A stretch of 64,000 nucleotides of DNA from assembly GCA_020445145.1 (NCBI GenBank), contig JAGRHC010000001.1, forward strand, positions 156,313 to 220,312, written 5' to 3'. Shown one piece after another: positions 41,214 to 51,746 of the stretch. The notes under the pieces were generated by a model. The model had not been told where the DNA came from. It ran no database searches and was given only the letters and a program-made list of their open reading frames with translations. Each line of letters starts with the position of its first letter. Within the stretch, counting starts at the first letter, position 1. This stretch comes from Alphaproteobacteria bacterium. Lineage in GTDB: Bacteria > Pseudomonadota > Alphaproteobacteria > Micavibrionales > Micavibrionaceae. Both the position numbers and the translations under genes were made by a program.

Positions 41214-44200
41214 GCTATGTCGATCCGAATGAAGTTAACGACCTGAAGCCGGGGCCGATTGCGTGGATGGCGTCAAACCCTGTGGCGGCAAATCTGCTGA
41301 TGATTATCCTGATTGTCGGCGGGCTTTTCTTCTATAACAAGACGGTGCGCGAGGTTTTTCCTGAATTTGAAATCGGGCAGATTTCGATCAGTATGAGCTA
41401 CCCCGGCTCCAGCCCTGAGGATATCGAACAAGGGATTGTTCTGCCGATCGAGGATGCGATCCGGGATGTTGACGGGATCGGGGAGATTACGTCCAGAGCC
41501 AGCGAGGGCTCCGGCGTTGTGACGGCAGAGGTTCTGGATGAAGACCAGATGATGCGGGTTTTGCAGGATATTAAAACGGCGACGGACCAGATTACGACGT
41601 TTCCCGAAGATGCAGAAAATCTCAAGGTCGCAGAAGTTTCGCGTAAACGCAGGGTGGTTGAACTCGCGCTTTACGGGACGGCGAGCGAGACAGCCTTGCG
41701 GGAAACGGCAGAGCAAATCCTTGATGCACTGGAATCCGATTCCGATATTGGTTCTGCCGAGTTATCGGGCGTGCGGGATTATGAAATTCATGTCGAAGTC
41801 TCTCAGGACGACCTGCGGCGTTATGGCCTGAATATCCCGGACATCGCGTCTTCTATTGCCAAGGTATCTTTGGAACTTGGCGGCGGATCGATTGACACGT
41901 CCAGCGGCGAAGTTCTGGTGCGCCTGAGTGAACGGCGGGATTATGCGTCGCAGTTTAAAGATATCCCCATCATCACGCAAGAGAACGGCAGTATTGTCCG
42001 GCTGGGCGACATCGCGTCGATCACTGAAGGATTTGAAGATTCTAAAATCTATGACTCGTTTGACGGGAAGCCGGCGATCCTGATTGACACGTACAGGGTT
42101 GGCGATGACCAGACCCCTGTCAGCGTTTCGAATGCGACGATGGAACAGGTTGAAAAATTTAATGCGACCCTCCCCGGCGATCTCAAGCTTTCCGTGCTGC
42201 GCGACGATTCCGATTTGTTCAAGCAGCGTTCACAGCTTTTGTTATCGAACGGTCTGAGCGGTCTGGTTCTTGTCGTGTTTTTCCTCGCGCTTTTCCTTGA
42301 TATCCGCCTTGCGTTCTGGGTCAGTCTTGGCATTCCGGTTTCGTTTCTTGGTTCGTTCATGCTCTTTCCTATGTCGACCGATTTCTCGATCAATATGATC
42401 TCGATGTTTGCGTTTATCATTACGCTCGGGATCGTGGTTGATGACGCGATTGTTGTGGCCGAGAATATCTACCATAAACGCCAGTTGGGCATGAAGCCGC
42501 TGCACGCGGCGGTGGAAGGCGCCCGAGAAGTCGCACTCCCTGTTCTGGTGAGCGTGATGACCAACATGATCGCCTTTATCCCGCTTTTCTTCGTGCCGGG
42601 CTTTATGGGGAAGATTTTCAGTGTGATCCCGGTCGTCGTGCTGGCGGTGTTTTTTATATCGCTGATCGAAAGCCTCTTTATCCTGCCCTCACACCTGCAA
42701 TTCAAACCTTCAGAAAAAATGAAGAAAGGGCTCATGCTCAGTCTCGTGAACTGGCAAAAGCGTTTTAGCGGGCGCTTTGAAGCTTTTGTGCGGAAGAGAT
42801 ACGGGCGTTTTCTCCATTTTGTTGTGACCTACCGTTATGTTGCATTGGCTGTCTTTACCTCGGTTTTGCTGATTATGGGCGCGTATGTTTTGAGCGGGCG
42901 CGTTGGAATGCAGCTTTTCCCGCGGATTGAATCTGATTTCTCTTATGCGGAAGCTGTTTTGCCGGTTGGCTCAACGGATAATGCTGTTTCGGTGGTTTCC
43001 GAGCGATTACTTAAGGCGGCTCAAACGGTTGTCGCGGAAAATGGATCGGATCAGCTTTCTGAAGGTATTTTTACGTCAGTTGAGGAGAATACGATCGCGG
43101 TGCGGATTATGTTGACGGACCCCGATGAACGTCCCATTTCAACCACGGACCTTACCGATTTATGGCGTACGAAAACGGGTGATATTCCGGGGCTTGAATC
43201 TCTGACCTTTTCTGCGAACAAAGGCGGGCCGGGCTCGGACGCGGCTCTGACCATCGAGCTTTCGCACCGCGATACGGCGATTCTGGATAAGGCCGCCGCC
43301 GATCTGGCCCTGTCGCTTGAGCAGTTCAGCAATGTGCGGGATATTGACGATGGTTCCGCCAAGGGCAAGGCGCAATATGATTTTACGCTGACGGACCTTG
43401 GGTATACGCTTGGCTTGACGCCTTCCACGGCCGGACGGCAGGTCCGGGCGGCGTTTTACGGCGCGGAAGCGGTGAAGCAGCAGCGGGGACGAAATGAAGT
43501 GACGGTCCTGGTGCGGCTGCCGGAAGAAGAACGCGATTCCAGCTATTATCTCTGGAATATGATGATCCGCGCGCCGAGCGGGGCTGATGTGCCATTGCGC
43601 GATGTGGTGAATGTCGATGAAGGGCGGGCGTTCACGACCATCAATCGCCGAGACGGACGCCGGGTTATCACGGTGACCGCTGATGTCGATCCGCCGTCCG
43701 ATGCCGGGAATGTCATCAGCACCCTTGAGCAGGACGCCCTGCCCGCGTTGCTGGAACGGTATCCGGGTTTGAGCTACTCCTATCAGGGGGCGCAGGCCGA
43801 TATGCGCGAGAGTCTCAGCAGCCTGATGTGGGGCATGGGAATGATTGTCTTTGTGATGTACGCTCTTTTGGCCGTCCTGTTTTCGAGTTACAGCCAGCCG
43901 ATCATGGTTTTGATCGCAATCCCGTTCAGCATGGTCGGTGCGGTGCTCGGACATTTCTTCATGGGTTATGATCTGAGCGTGGTCAGCATGTTCGGGATTA
44001 TTGCGCTGGCCGGCGTGGTGGTAAACGACTCGCTGATTTTGATTGATTTTGCAAACCGGCGGGAACGGGCGGGCGAAAATCATATGGAGGCTATTCTGGC
44101 CGCAGGGGTACAGCGTTTCAGGCCGATTATGCTCACGACGCTGACGACATTTGTCGGGCTGACGCCGATGATACTGGAGACTTCACGTCAGGCACAGTTT

Positions 44201-44368
44201 TTGATCCCGATGGCCATTTCTCTGGGATTTGGGATATTATTCGCGACGACCCTCACCTTGCTTTTGATCCCCTGCCTTTACATGATCATTGAGGACTTAA
44301 AGAAAATTCCGGGGCAGATTAAAGCGCGTGTTATCCGCCTTTTTCCTAGCCTCGCCCATCAAAACTGA
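41210..44368 (+). CDS. RND-family efflux permease (HAE1-like)
   Basis: A 1052-residue inner-membrane pump with 12 TM helices and two large periplasmic loops. The opening IAWMASNPVAANLLMIILIVGGLFFYNKTVREVFPEFE is typical of the ORF4/YerP-like RND branch found with NodT OMFs. The proton-relay Asp pair is in TLGIVVDDAIVVAENIYHKR; the second repeat has GIIALAGVVVNDSLILIDFANRRR-like sequence. It exports hydrophobic or amphiphilic drugs with the adaptor and OMF encoded upstream. The start overlaps the adaptor stop by 4 bases. Confidence 0.93.
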   Translation: MSYVDPNEVNDLKPGPIAWMASNPVAANLLMIILIVGGLFFYNKTVREVFPEFEIGQISISMSYPGSSPEDIEQGIVLPIEDAIRDVDGIGEITSRASEGSGVVTAEVLDEDQMMRVLQDIKTATDQITTFPEDAENLKVAEVSRKRRVVELALYGTASETALRETAEQILDALESDSDIGSAELSGVRDYEIHVEVSQDDLRRYGLNIPDIASSIAKVSLELGGGSIDTSSGEVLVRLSERRDYASQFKDIPIITQENGSIVRLGDIASITEGFEDSKIYDSFDGKPAILIDTYRVGDDQTPVSVSNATMEQVEKFNATLPGDLKLSVLRDDSDLFKQRSQLLLSNGLSGLVLVVFFLALFLDIRLAFWVSLGIPVSFLGSFMLFPMSTDFSINMISMFAFIITLGIVVDDAIVVAENIYHKRQLGMKPLHAAVEGAREVALPVLVSVMTNMIAFIPLFFVPGFMGKIFSVIPVVVLAVFFISLIESLFILPSHLQFKPSEKMKKGLMLSLVNWQKRFSGRFEAFVRKRYGRFLHFVVTYRYVALAVFTSVLLIMGAYVLSGRVGMQLFPRIESDFSYAEAVLPVGSTDNAVSVVSERLLKAAQTVVAENGSDQLSEGIFTSVEENTIAVRIMLTDPDERPISTTDLTDLWRTKTGDIPGLESLTFSANKGGPGSDAALTIELSHRDTAILDKAAADLALSLEQFSNVRDIDDGSAKGKAQYDFTLTDLGYTLGLTPSTAGRQVRAAFYGAEAVKQQRGRNEVTVLVRLPEEERDSSYYLWNMMIRAPSGADVPLRDVVNVDEGRAFTTINRRDGRRVITVTADVDPPSDAGNVISTLEQDALPALLERYPGLSYSYQGAQADMRESLSSLMWGMGMIVFVMYALLAVLFSSYSQPIMVLIAIPFSMVGAVLGHFFMGYDLSVVSMFGIIALAGVVVNDSLILIDFANRRERAGENHMEAILAAGVQRFRPIMLTTLTTFVGLTPMILETSRQAQFLIPMAISLGFGILFATTLTLLLIPCLYMIIEDLKKIPGQIKARVIRLFPSLAHQN

Positions 44369-44429
44369 GCGATTTTATCCATATTGTGCCTTGTACCTTG
44401 TCCCATGAACCTTGTATGTTTGCCTCATT

Positions 44430-46202
44430 ATGAGACGATTTTTTATACTTCCGCTCGTTCTTGCTGCCGTGCCGCTTTTGGCGGGTTGCAAGCATAAGGA
44501 CACACCTTTCCTGCCGGAGCCGTCTACCCATTACGTGCTTGAAGGGCTTGGCGAAGATAAAGAGACGCAAAGCTATTTGCAGTCCGTTATGGACTCCCGT
44601 CTGGCAACGCCGCTTGATGTCACCGATCAGGCCCAAATGGACAGCGCGGTTTCGGCACGGGCGCGCGGCCTTCAAACCGATCTTTTGCGGGCAATGAAAG
44701 CGCGCGGCTATTACGGCGCAAAAGTTTCGTTTACGCCCACGGACAACTCTACCCAAGGAACTTACAGCGTTACACCGGGGCCGCTTTATACGATCAAGAG
44801 TATTGCCGTTACGCCCAAAGGATTTTCTGCCCTTGGTGAAAAGCTGCCTTTACATGCCGGCGATCCTTTGCGCGCAAAGGATGTGCTTCTGGCCGAGGCG
44901 GAACTGGTGAAAATGATCGAGAAAGATCGCTGCGCCTTTTCGCTTCAGGTCACACATACAGCTTTGCTTCAAGCGGGAAAAACCGAAGCGGCTCTTACCT
45001 TCTCCGTCGAAGCCGGGCCGGAATCCGTTTTCGGGCCTGTCTCGTTTGACGGGCTGGACAGCGTTCATCAGGCCTACTTGCGCAAGCTTGTCCCGTGGAA
45101 AGAAGGTGATTGTTTCAAGCGATCAAAACTTGATGCGTTTCGGCAAACGCTTCTTTCGGGCGGATTGTTTTCTGTTGCGAACATAACGGCGCAGGCCCCG
45201 GCGGCAGGTTCGAACAGCGCGCCAATCACAGTCTCCGTGAAAGAGAGCGCGCTCAGGACTGTACGCGCCGGGCTTAGCTATTATACGGATGCCGGACCGG
45301 GAGCGATTTTTGGCTGGACGCACCGGAATTTTTTTGGCAACGCCGAAGAGCTGGATGTCTCGCTCAATCTTTCGAGCCTTGAGCAAAGTCTGGATGCGAC
45401 GCTGGATAAACCGTTTTTCCTGCGCAAGGATCAGAGCCTTTCCTTTAACGCTTCGCTTAGCCGCGAGAATACGGATGCTTACGACTCGTTTGGCGTTAAA
45501 AGCGGCTTTCGGATCAAGCGCAAGTTTACCAAATTCCTTTCCGGGGCGGCGGGCACGGATTTAAATCTGACCCACATTAGTGAAGATAGCGGCGGGAACG
45601 ATACGTTCGGCCTGATCTCGGTCCCGGTGTCGGTGATGTTTGATAACCGCGACGATACGCTTGATCCGCATAAGGGCGCGGAAGCGCGAGCCAGTTTCGA
45701 GCCGTTCTTTGATGCGTTCGGGGCCAGTTCACCCTTTTTCAAGACCATCGTTTCCGGCAGCACTTATTACGCGGCGGGGAGACGGACTGTGTTTGCGGTG
45801 CGCGGGAAGGTGGGGAGTATCGGCGGGACCACCAGCGCGGATATCCCGGCGAGCGAACGCTTCTATGCGGGGGGCGGCGGATCGGTGCGCGGGTTCGGCT
45901 ATCAGGATATTGGACCGTTTGAGGATGGCAATCCGCTTGGGGGCCGCTCGCTTGTCGAGATGTCCGGCGAGGTCCGCTTTAAAATGAGCAAAACAATCGG
46001 GGCGGTTGCCTTTGTCGATGCCGGGAATGTCAGCGAAACAATCGCCCCAAGCGTCTCTGACCTTTCGGTCGGGGCCGGGCTGGGGCTGAGGTATTACACA
46101 GGGTTTGGGCCTGTGAGGTTTGACGTTGCAACCCCCCTCAGCGGCGATGAGCATGCGCAGCGGCAGGTGCAGGTCTATATCAGCATCGGGCAGGCATTCT
46201 AG
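44430..46202 (+). CDS. tamA: translocation and assembly module protein TamA (BamA-family barrel)
   Basis: A 590-residue Omp85-family protein: N-terminal POTRA domains (GYYGAKVSFTPT; YTIKSIAVTPKGFSALGEKLPLHAGDPL; SVFGPVSFDGLDSVHQAYLRKLVPWKEGDCF) and a C-terminal 16-strand barrel with the lid motif GGGGSVRGFGYQDIGP and the final FGPVRFDVATPL strand. It is odd that the signal peptide ends in an apparent lipobox (LAAVPLLAGC), whereas TamA is normally not a lipoprotein. The start at 44430 gives that signal; an in-frame ATG at 44412 adds six residues. tamB begins one base after its stop. Confidence 0.9.
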   Translation: MRRFFILPLVLAAVPLLAGCKHKDTPFLPEPSTHYVLEGLGEDKETQSYLQSVMDSRLATPLDVTDQAQMDSAVSARARGLQTDLLRAMKARGYYGAKVSFTPTDNSTQGTYSVTPGPLYTIKSIAVTPKGFSALGEKLPLHAGDPLRAKDVLLAEAELVKMIEKDRCAFSLQVTHTALLQAGKTEAALTFSVEAGPESVFGPVSFDGLDSVHQAYLRKLVPWKEGDCFKRSKLDAFRQTLLSGGLFSVANITAQAPAAGSNSAPITVSVKESALRTVRAGLSYYTDAGPGAIFGWTHRNFFGNAEELDVSLNLSSLEQSLDATLDKPFFLRKDQSLSFNASLSRENTDAYDSFGVKSGFRIKRKFTKFLSGAAGTDLNLTHISEDSGGNDTFGLISVPVSVMFDNRDDTLDPHKGAEARASFEPFFDAFGASSPFFKTIVSGSTYYAAGRRTVFAVRGKVGSIGGTTSADIPASERFYAGGGGSVRGFGYQDIGPFEDGNPLGGRSLVEMSGEVRFKMSKTIGAVAFVDAGNVSETIAPSVSDLSVGAGLGLRYYTGFGPVRFDVATPLSGDEHAQRQVQVYISIGQAF

Positions 46203-46203
46203 G

Positions 46204-48996
46204 ATGGCTTTAGAACTCAAGACAAAATGGGGGAAGCGCGCGGGGCGGCTGGTGCTTTGGCTGGTGGCGGTCCTCTTTCTCTTTGCCTTTCTGGTGCAAA
46301 TTGCAATCTGGGGCGGCGTTGCCTGGCTGAATGGCCCTCAGGGACAGGCCTTCGTTCAATCCAAAATCTCGGAGGCTCTTGCGGAGAGCGGCTATGTGCT
46401 TTCGGTTGACGGGTTTTCTTACCGGCCTTTGACCGGGATCGGGCTTGGGAGCCTTGAGGTTTCCGATCAGGACGGCTTGATCGCCAGCTTGAAGGACGTG
46501 CGCCTTCATGCGGGAATCTTTCCGCTGGCCGCGCGGCATTTGTCGCTTTCGCTTTGGGTTGATACTGTGACCTTGAACCGCCTTCCCAAGGGCGCGGACA
46601 AAGCGCCGGATGAAACGCCCGGCATGGCGCCGTTTTCTCTCCCCGATCTTTATTTCCACAGTGTCTCGCTCTCCGATATTGCGATTGAACATGTCAGCCT
46701 TGCCCCTTCGGTTGCAGGAAAGGACATCGCGTTTTCTCCTACCCTGACGGGCCGGATTATGCTGCAGAGCCACCGCGCGACCGGGAAACTGTTTCTTGGC
46801 TTGGAAGATGTCGCAATCGAGGGAATGGATGACAAAACCATTGCTCTTCTGCCCAGTGATCTTGCGTTCTCCGGCACACTTGAAGCGGATGCCCCGCGCG
46901 TTGTCATTGATAGCCTCCAGATCAAGGGCAAGGGGTACGGGCTGAAGGCAAACGGGGATTTCACTCTGGACCAAAGCCGCCTTGCAAATCTGGCTGTACG
47001 TTTTAACGTGCCCGATCTGGCGGTTCTGGCTCCCGGGCAAGGCGGGTCGTTTGACGTCAGCACAGATATTACCGGCGCGATCGATTCTTTGGCTGCGAAG
47101 GGGGGCGGATCGGTGTTGCTTGACGCCTTGAGCGATGCGGGTCTATCTGCTGTTGATTTTTCGTTTGATGCGGATGGCCTGACTGACCTTCCCAAGGGCA
47201 CGCTTTCTCTGGGCACCATGCGCGGAGAAGAGAGCATCGGCCTTGATACGCAGTTTGCGGTCAAAGACGGCGGTCTGATCCTTGATGATCTGAAAGGGCA
47301 CGGGCCGCAATTCGCCTTTTCCGGCGGCCATGTCGCGGCTGGCGCTGATGGTGTGAAAGCGCAGATTTCCGGTGTGAATGTTCCGGGAACCAAATTCAAG
47401 AATTTTGCGCTGGACCTCACGAAGGTTGAAGCCGGATATCGCCTTGTTTCCTCTCTTGAGGGTGCGCTTGACCGTGGCTATAAAGCCAATATATCGGCAG
47501 ACGTTACGCCAGCGCAACGTCTTGAAAATATTGACGCAAGCTTGAAAAGCGGGAAAAGCGCCGTTCATATTCTTGGCGCAGCGGATGCTAAAACGCTTGA
47601 TCTGACGGTGAGCGCCAAGCAATTTGCGCTGGCGGATTCTCCTGTGACCCTGCCTGCTCCCCTGCCCGGTTTGCTGGTGAGTTTGCAGGCTTCCCTGAAC
47701 GGGCCTTTGGCGGCTCCGGTTGCGGATATTCAAACGACGATTGTTCCGATAGAAAACAAGCAAATCAAAATCGGTTCCAGTGCACATTATGAAGCAGACG
47801 CCGCGCGCGTTTCCTTTAATGTCAGCGGGCAAGGCATAAAGGATTTGAGCGGTGAGGCCCAACTCCCCGTCAAGCTTTCACTTTCTCCTTTTGTGATGGA
47901 TGCCGGGGCGGGTACGGCTCTGGATGGGCATTTCAACGGTAATCTCGATGGAAAGGCTCTGGTTGCAGCGCTTCTTCCGGGCAATAGCTTCTCCGGGATT
48001 ATCAAGACCTCCGGCACGCTTGGCGGGACAATCGGAACGCCTCAGGTTTCAGCGAAGCTGGGGCTGAAGGACGTTACCTTTAGCCTGCAAAATGACATGG
48101 TGCGCGGACAGGCGGACGCCGACCTTGCGTTTGAGAACGGTCACGAAAACGGCTTCAAGCTTTCGGGCAACATCACCACGCAGCAGATTGACGTTACGTT
48201 GCCGGAGCGGTTCGGACAGAGCATTCCGTCCCTGAATGTCGAGACGGTTGGGCAAAAGAGCGCGGCGCAGAGCGGGACCAATATTGCGCTGGATGTAGCT
48301 TTCAAGGCGCCGCAGCGGGTGTTTGTGCGCGGATGGGGACTGGATGCGGAGCTGGGCGGCGCGATCGATATTACGGGGACCGCCGCGACGCCTTTGTTTG
48401 ACGGGGCGCTTAAACTTATTCGCGGGCGTTATAGCGAGTTCGGGAAGCGCTTTACGATTAGCAAGGCGGATATGCTGTTTACGGGCACTATTCCGCCCTC
48501 CCCCTCTCTTGATATGGTCGCCGAGACCAAGGCCGGGGATGTGACGGCGCAGGTTAATATCGGCGGCAATGCCCAAACGCCGAAGATTACCTTTTCCTCC
48601 GTCCCTTCTCTGCCGGAAGATGAAGTGCTCTCGCGCATTTTATTTGGTCAGGATATGAGCAAGATCAGTCCGTTTCAGGCTGTGCAGCTTGCCCAGACGC
48701 TGGCGCGGTTTTCCGGTGCTGGCGGCGGCGCGGCAAGTTTTGATCCGCTTGGGATGCTGCGCGACGGGACGGGTTTAGATGATTTGCGCGTTGAGACCGG
48801 CGAGGATGGCGCTGCAAGTGTAGGCGCAGGGAAATACTTAAGCGATAACGTCTATCTCGAGCTTGAAGGCGGCACGGAAGAAAGCAGCGGGGCCGCAAGC
48901 GTCCAGATCGAGCTTACCCCCAACATCACCGTTGAAAGCAAAATCGGGCAGGATGCGCAAGGCGGCGCCGGCGTGTTCTGGAAGAAGGATTATTAG
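46204..48996 (+). CDS. tamB: translocation and assembly module protein TamB
   Basis: A 930-residue AsmA-like lipid-transport/assembly protein: an N-terminal membrane anchor (LVLWLVAVLFLFAFLVQIAIW, residues ~17-37), a long repetitive beta-rich groove, and a C-terminal DUF490/TamB domain with GAIDITGTAATPLFDGALKLIRGRYSEFGKRF, DEVLSRILFGQDMSKISPFQA and DNVYLELEGGT. It is shorter than E. coli TamB (about 1260). With TamA it bridges the inner and outer membranes. The start at 46204 is one base after tamA. Confidence 0.92.
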   Translation: MALELKTKWGKRAGRLVLWLVAVLFLFAFLVQIAIWGGVAWLNGPQGQAFVQSKISEALAESGYVLSVDGFSYRPLTGIGLGSLEVSDQDGLIASLKDVRLHAGIFPLAARHLSLSLWVDTVTLNRLPKGADKAPDETPGMAPFSLPDLYFHSVSLSDIAIEHVSLAPSVAGKDIAFSPTLTGRIMLQSHRATGKLFLGLEDVAIEGMDDKTIALLPSDLAFSGTLEADAPRVVIDSLQIKGKGYGLKANGDFTLDQSRLANLAVRFNVPDLAVLAPGQGGSFDVSTDITGAIDSLAAKGGGSVLLDALSDAGLSAVDFSFDADGLTDLPKGTLSLGTMRGEESIGLDTQFAVKDGGLILDDLKGHGPQFAFSGGHVAAGADGVKAQISGVNVPGTKFKNFALDLTKVEAGYRLVSSLEGALDRGYKANISADVTPAQRLENIDASLKSGKSAVHILGAADAKTLDLTVSAKQFALADSPVTLPAPLPGLLVSLQASLNGPLAAPVADIQTTIVPIENKQIKIGSSAHYEADAARVSFNVSGQGIKDLSGEAQLPVKLSLSPFVMDAGAGTALDGHFNGNLDGKALVAALLPGNSFSGIIKTSGTLGGTIGTPQVSAKLGLKDVTFSLQNDMVRGQADADLAFENGHENGFKLSGNITTQQIDVTLPERFGQSIPSLNVETVGQKSAAQSGTNIALDVAFKAPQRVFVRGWGLDAELGGAIDITGTAATPLFDGALKLIRGRYSEFGKRFTISKADMLFTGTIPPSPSLDMVAETKAGDVTAQVNIGGNAQTPKITFSSVPSLPEDEVLSRILFGQDMSKISPFQAVQLAQTLARFSGAGGGAASFDPLGMLRDGTGLDDLRVETGEDGAASVGAGKYLSDNVYLELEGGTEESSGAASVQIELTPNITVESKIGQDAQGGAGVFWKKDY

Positions 48997-49049
48997 GTGC
49001 AAGATTCAAGGTTCGAGGTACAAGAAAGACCTTTGCCTCACTTTTGTTC

Positions 49050-50723
49050 CTAGTTTATTTCCTTCGCCATTTCGACGGCTTCATCGTAATGCTTTGCATA
49101 GCGAACACCCGCGTCGTCCATCCCTAAATGGGCGCGGGACAGAATTGCGCGTGGCTGGGTCTGGACGGCGGAGAAGATCACGCGCGTTCCGTTTGCTGCG
49201 CATTGCTTGACCATATCCTCCAGCGCCGCGACACCGCTTGCGTCCAGAAACGGGACATAGCGCATGCGCACGATCAGGGTTTTGGGCATGACACCCATCC
49301 GTTTGAGCGTATCGAGCAGCTCACTGGCCACACCAAAGAAGACGGGACCTGCGATTTCAAAGACCTCTACCCCGGCGGGGAGATCGCGGCGCATGTCTTC
49401 TTGTTCCGGCGCGTTTTCCGGGCTTGGCTGGCCGGAGCGGATTTCTACGGATTTGCTCATCTGGGCCATGAAGAAGAGTGAGGCCAATGTCACGCCGACA
49501 CCGATCGCGACAGTCAAATCGACCAGAACCGTCAGAGCGAATGTCAGAATAAGGACAAGCCTGTCCGTTCCGCCGAGTTTGAAAATATGGATGAAGCGGT
49601 GCATCTCGCTCATCCCCCAGGCTACGACAAACAAGATCGCCGCGAGGGCCGCCATCGGCACGAATTTCATCGCATCGCTGGCGAACAGCATGAAGACCAA
49701 AAGGAAGACGGCATGGAACATTCCTGACATCGGCGAGCGGCCACCGGAGCGGATGTTGGTGGCGGTGCGTGCGATCGCGCCGGTCGCAGGAAGACCACCG
49801 AAGAACGCCGAGGCGATATTGGCCACGCCCTGCCCGACCAGTTCCTGATTGGAGCGATGGCGGAAGCCTGTCATACCGTCGGCGACGACGGCGGAGAGCA
49901 GCGCCTCGATCCCGGCCAGAAAGGCGATGGTGAAGGCGGAGGGCAAGACTTCCTGTACTTTTTCCATGCTGATCTCCGGCCATGCGGGCATCGGGAGACC
50001 GGCGGGGATGCTGGGAAAGCGCGAGCCGATTGTCTCTACGGGGAGGTGAAGCAGCGTAGCGGCGGCCGTTGCAGCCAGAACGGAGATCAGGTAGCCGGGG
50101 AGCTTGGGGGCGACTTTGCGCAGAACGATGATGATCGCCAGCGCCGCCAAACCAAGTCCCAGTGTTGCCATTTGAAGCGTGTCCAGATGGCCAAAATAAG
50201 ACGCCCATTTGGGCAGAAAATCTGCCGGGACTTTTTCGATTTTCAGCCCCAGAAAATCTTTGACCTGCGAGGACGCAATTATCACGGCGATCCCTGCGGT
50301 GAACCCCGTGACGACGGGGTATGGAATGTATTTGATCACCCGGCCTAATCTGGCATACCCGGCGGCGATCAAAATTATACCTGCCATCAAGGTTGCCAAA
50401 ACCAAGCCATCATAGCCGTGCTGGGCGATGACGTTAAAGACCACAACCACGAAGGCCCCCGTCGGGCCGCCAATCTGAACGCGGGAGCCGCCAAGGAACG
50501 AAATCATGAATCCGGCGATGATTGAGGTAACCAATCCCTTGTCCGGTGAGGCTCCGCTGGCGATCGCCAACGCCATGGCCAGCGGCAGCGCTACAATCGC
50601 AACGGTCAGCCCGGCAATCAGATCGTTTTGCAGGTCTTTGCCCGTGTACCCGTTTTTAAAAATAGTGATAATTTTGGGTGTGAAATCGGTGCTGATCCGA
50701 AGGTGCGGAGGTGTAGCCTGCAT
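49050..50723 (-). CDS. SulP-family inorganic anion transporter with STAS domain
   Basis: A 557-residue SLC26/SulP transporter: about 12-14 TM helices (starting DLIAGLTVAIVALPLAMALAIASG, where the SulP signature ...PxxMAxA is seen) and a C-terminal cytoplasmic STAS domain (about residues 450-557, VEVFEIAGPVFFGVASELLDTL; MRYVPFLDASGVAALEDM). The substrate may be sulfate, bicarbonate or another anion. It converges on tamB with about 50 bases between and has no metabolic partner next to it. Confidence 0.92.
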   Translation of the reverse strand: MQATPPHLRISTDFTPKIITIFKNGYTGKDLQNDLIAGLTVAIVALPLAMALAIASGASPDKGLVTSIIAGFMISFLGGSRVQIGGPTGAFVVVVFNVIAQHGYDGLVLATLMAGIILIAAGYARLGRVIKYIPYPVVTGFTAGIAVIIASSQVKDFLGLKIEKVPADFLPKWASYFGHLDTLQMATLGLGLAALAIIIVLRKVAPKLPGYLISVLAATAAATLLHLPVETIGSRFPSIPAGLPMPAWPEISMEKVQEVLPSAFTIAFLAGIEALLSAVVADGMTGFRHRSNQELVGQGVANIASAFFGGLPATGAIARTATNIRSGGRSPMSGMFHAVFLLVFMLFASDAMKFVPMAALAAILFVVAWGMSEMHRFIHIFKLGGTDRLVLILTFALTVLVDLTVAIGVGVTLASLFFMAQMSKSVEIRSGQPSPENAPEQEDMRRDLPAGVEVFEIAGPVFFGVASELLDTLKRMGVMPKTLIVRMRYVPFLDASGVAALEDMVKQCAANGTRVIFSAVQTQPRAILSRAHLGMDDAGVRYAKHYDEAVEMAKEIN

Positions 50724-50887
50724 GGCGAAGTCTCTTTGATATATGAGGAAATTTTAATGAGGATTACATGAGCGCCCTTGTTAATTCAAGGGGGCGCGCT
50801 TCTTTTTCCGGCATCTTTAAAAAACGGGTTTTGTTTTATTCATGTGTCGCCTATGGTGGGGAGGCATCAAACAGGGAGAACTTATCT

Positions 50888-51736
50888 ATGCTCGGTATCA
50901 TCGGCGGCAGCGGCCTTTACAAACTGGATAATCTTGAGATCATCGGGGCGCACGATATCGACACGCCGTTTGGCAAGCCCTCCGCACCGGTCACCGAAGC
51001 AACACTCAATGGTAACCGCGCCCTGTTCCTGCCGCGGCATGGGCTGAACCACGAGTTTTTGCCTTCCGAGGTGAATTTCCGGGCGAATATCTGGGCGCTT
51101 AAGAAACTTGGCGCGCGGACGGTTTTGAGCGTGTCCGCTTCCGGCTCCTTGCAGGAAGAGATCAAGCCGGGCGATATGGTTTTGTGCGACCAGTATTTCG
51201 ATCATACACGTGGCAAACGCGCTTATTCCTTTTTTGGCGACGGTCTCACCGGGCATATTTCTACCGCACAGCCTGCCTGCCCTGCCCTGACGGGGGATGT
51301 GCTGCGGGCGGCGAAAGCGCTCGGGATTACGCTGCATACGGGCAAGGCGTACGCCTGCGTCGAGGGGCCGCGGCTCGGGACCAAGGCAGAGAGCCTCTTC
51401 TTACGCGGGGCGGCGGGATGCGATATCGTCGGGATGACCAACGTCCCCGAAGCGTTCCTCGCGCGCGAGGCGCAGATGGGGTATGTGACACTGGCTATTG
51501 CCACCGATTACGATTGCTGGCGTGAAAACCCGGATGAGCATGTCAGCATGGAGGCTGTTTTTGCGGTCTATTACGAGAATATCGACAAGGTGAAGAAACT
51601 TGTCGCCAAGCTGCTGGAAGGTCAGATTTCGGAGACACCGGACTTTATCCGCACAGCGCTGTCAGGCTCGATCATCACACCGGATGTGCGTTTAACGCCT
51701 GCGCAGCGTGAATGGCTGAGTGTTTTAAGAGCTTAA
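50888..51736 (+). CDS. mtnP: 5'-methylthioadenosine phosphorylase
   Basis: A 282-residue type II nucleoside phosphorylase. MLGIIGGSGLYKLDNL at the start, the phosphate-binding PRHGLNHEFLPSEVNFRANIWALK, SASGSLQEEIKPGDMVLCDQ, and the substrate motif GCDIVGMTNVPEAFLAREAQMGYVTLAIATDYDCW identify MtnP. It releases adenine from MTA in methionine salvage. The start at 50888 gives the canonical N-terminus; an upstream in-frame start at 50768 has no support. Confidence 0.93.
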   Translation: MLGIIGGSGLYKLDNLEIIGAHDIDTPFGKPSAPVTEATLNGNRALFLPRHGLNHEFLPSEVNFRANIWALKKLGARTVLSVSASGSLQEEIKPGDMVLCDQYFDHTRGKRAYSFFGDGLTGHISTAQPACPALTGDVLRAAKALGITLHTGKAYACVEGPRLGTKAESLFLRGAAGCDIVGMTNVPEAFLAREAQMGYVTLAIATDYDCWRENPDEHVSMEAVFAVYYENIDKVKKLVAKLLEGQISETPDFIRTALSGSIITPDVRLTPAQREWLSVLRA

Positions 51737-51746
51737 ACTCAAAACC

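Noticed and set aside
44375..49045. Short CAAGGTACAAGG-like repeats before tamA and after tamB.
   Set aside because: The matches are short and imperfect; I could not define a unit or arms.
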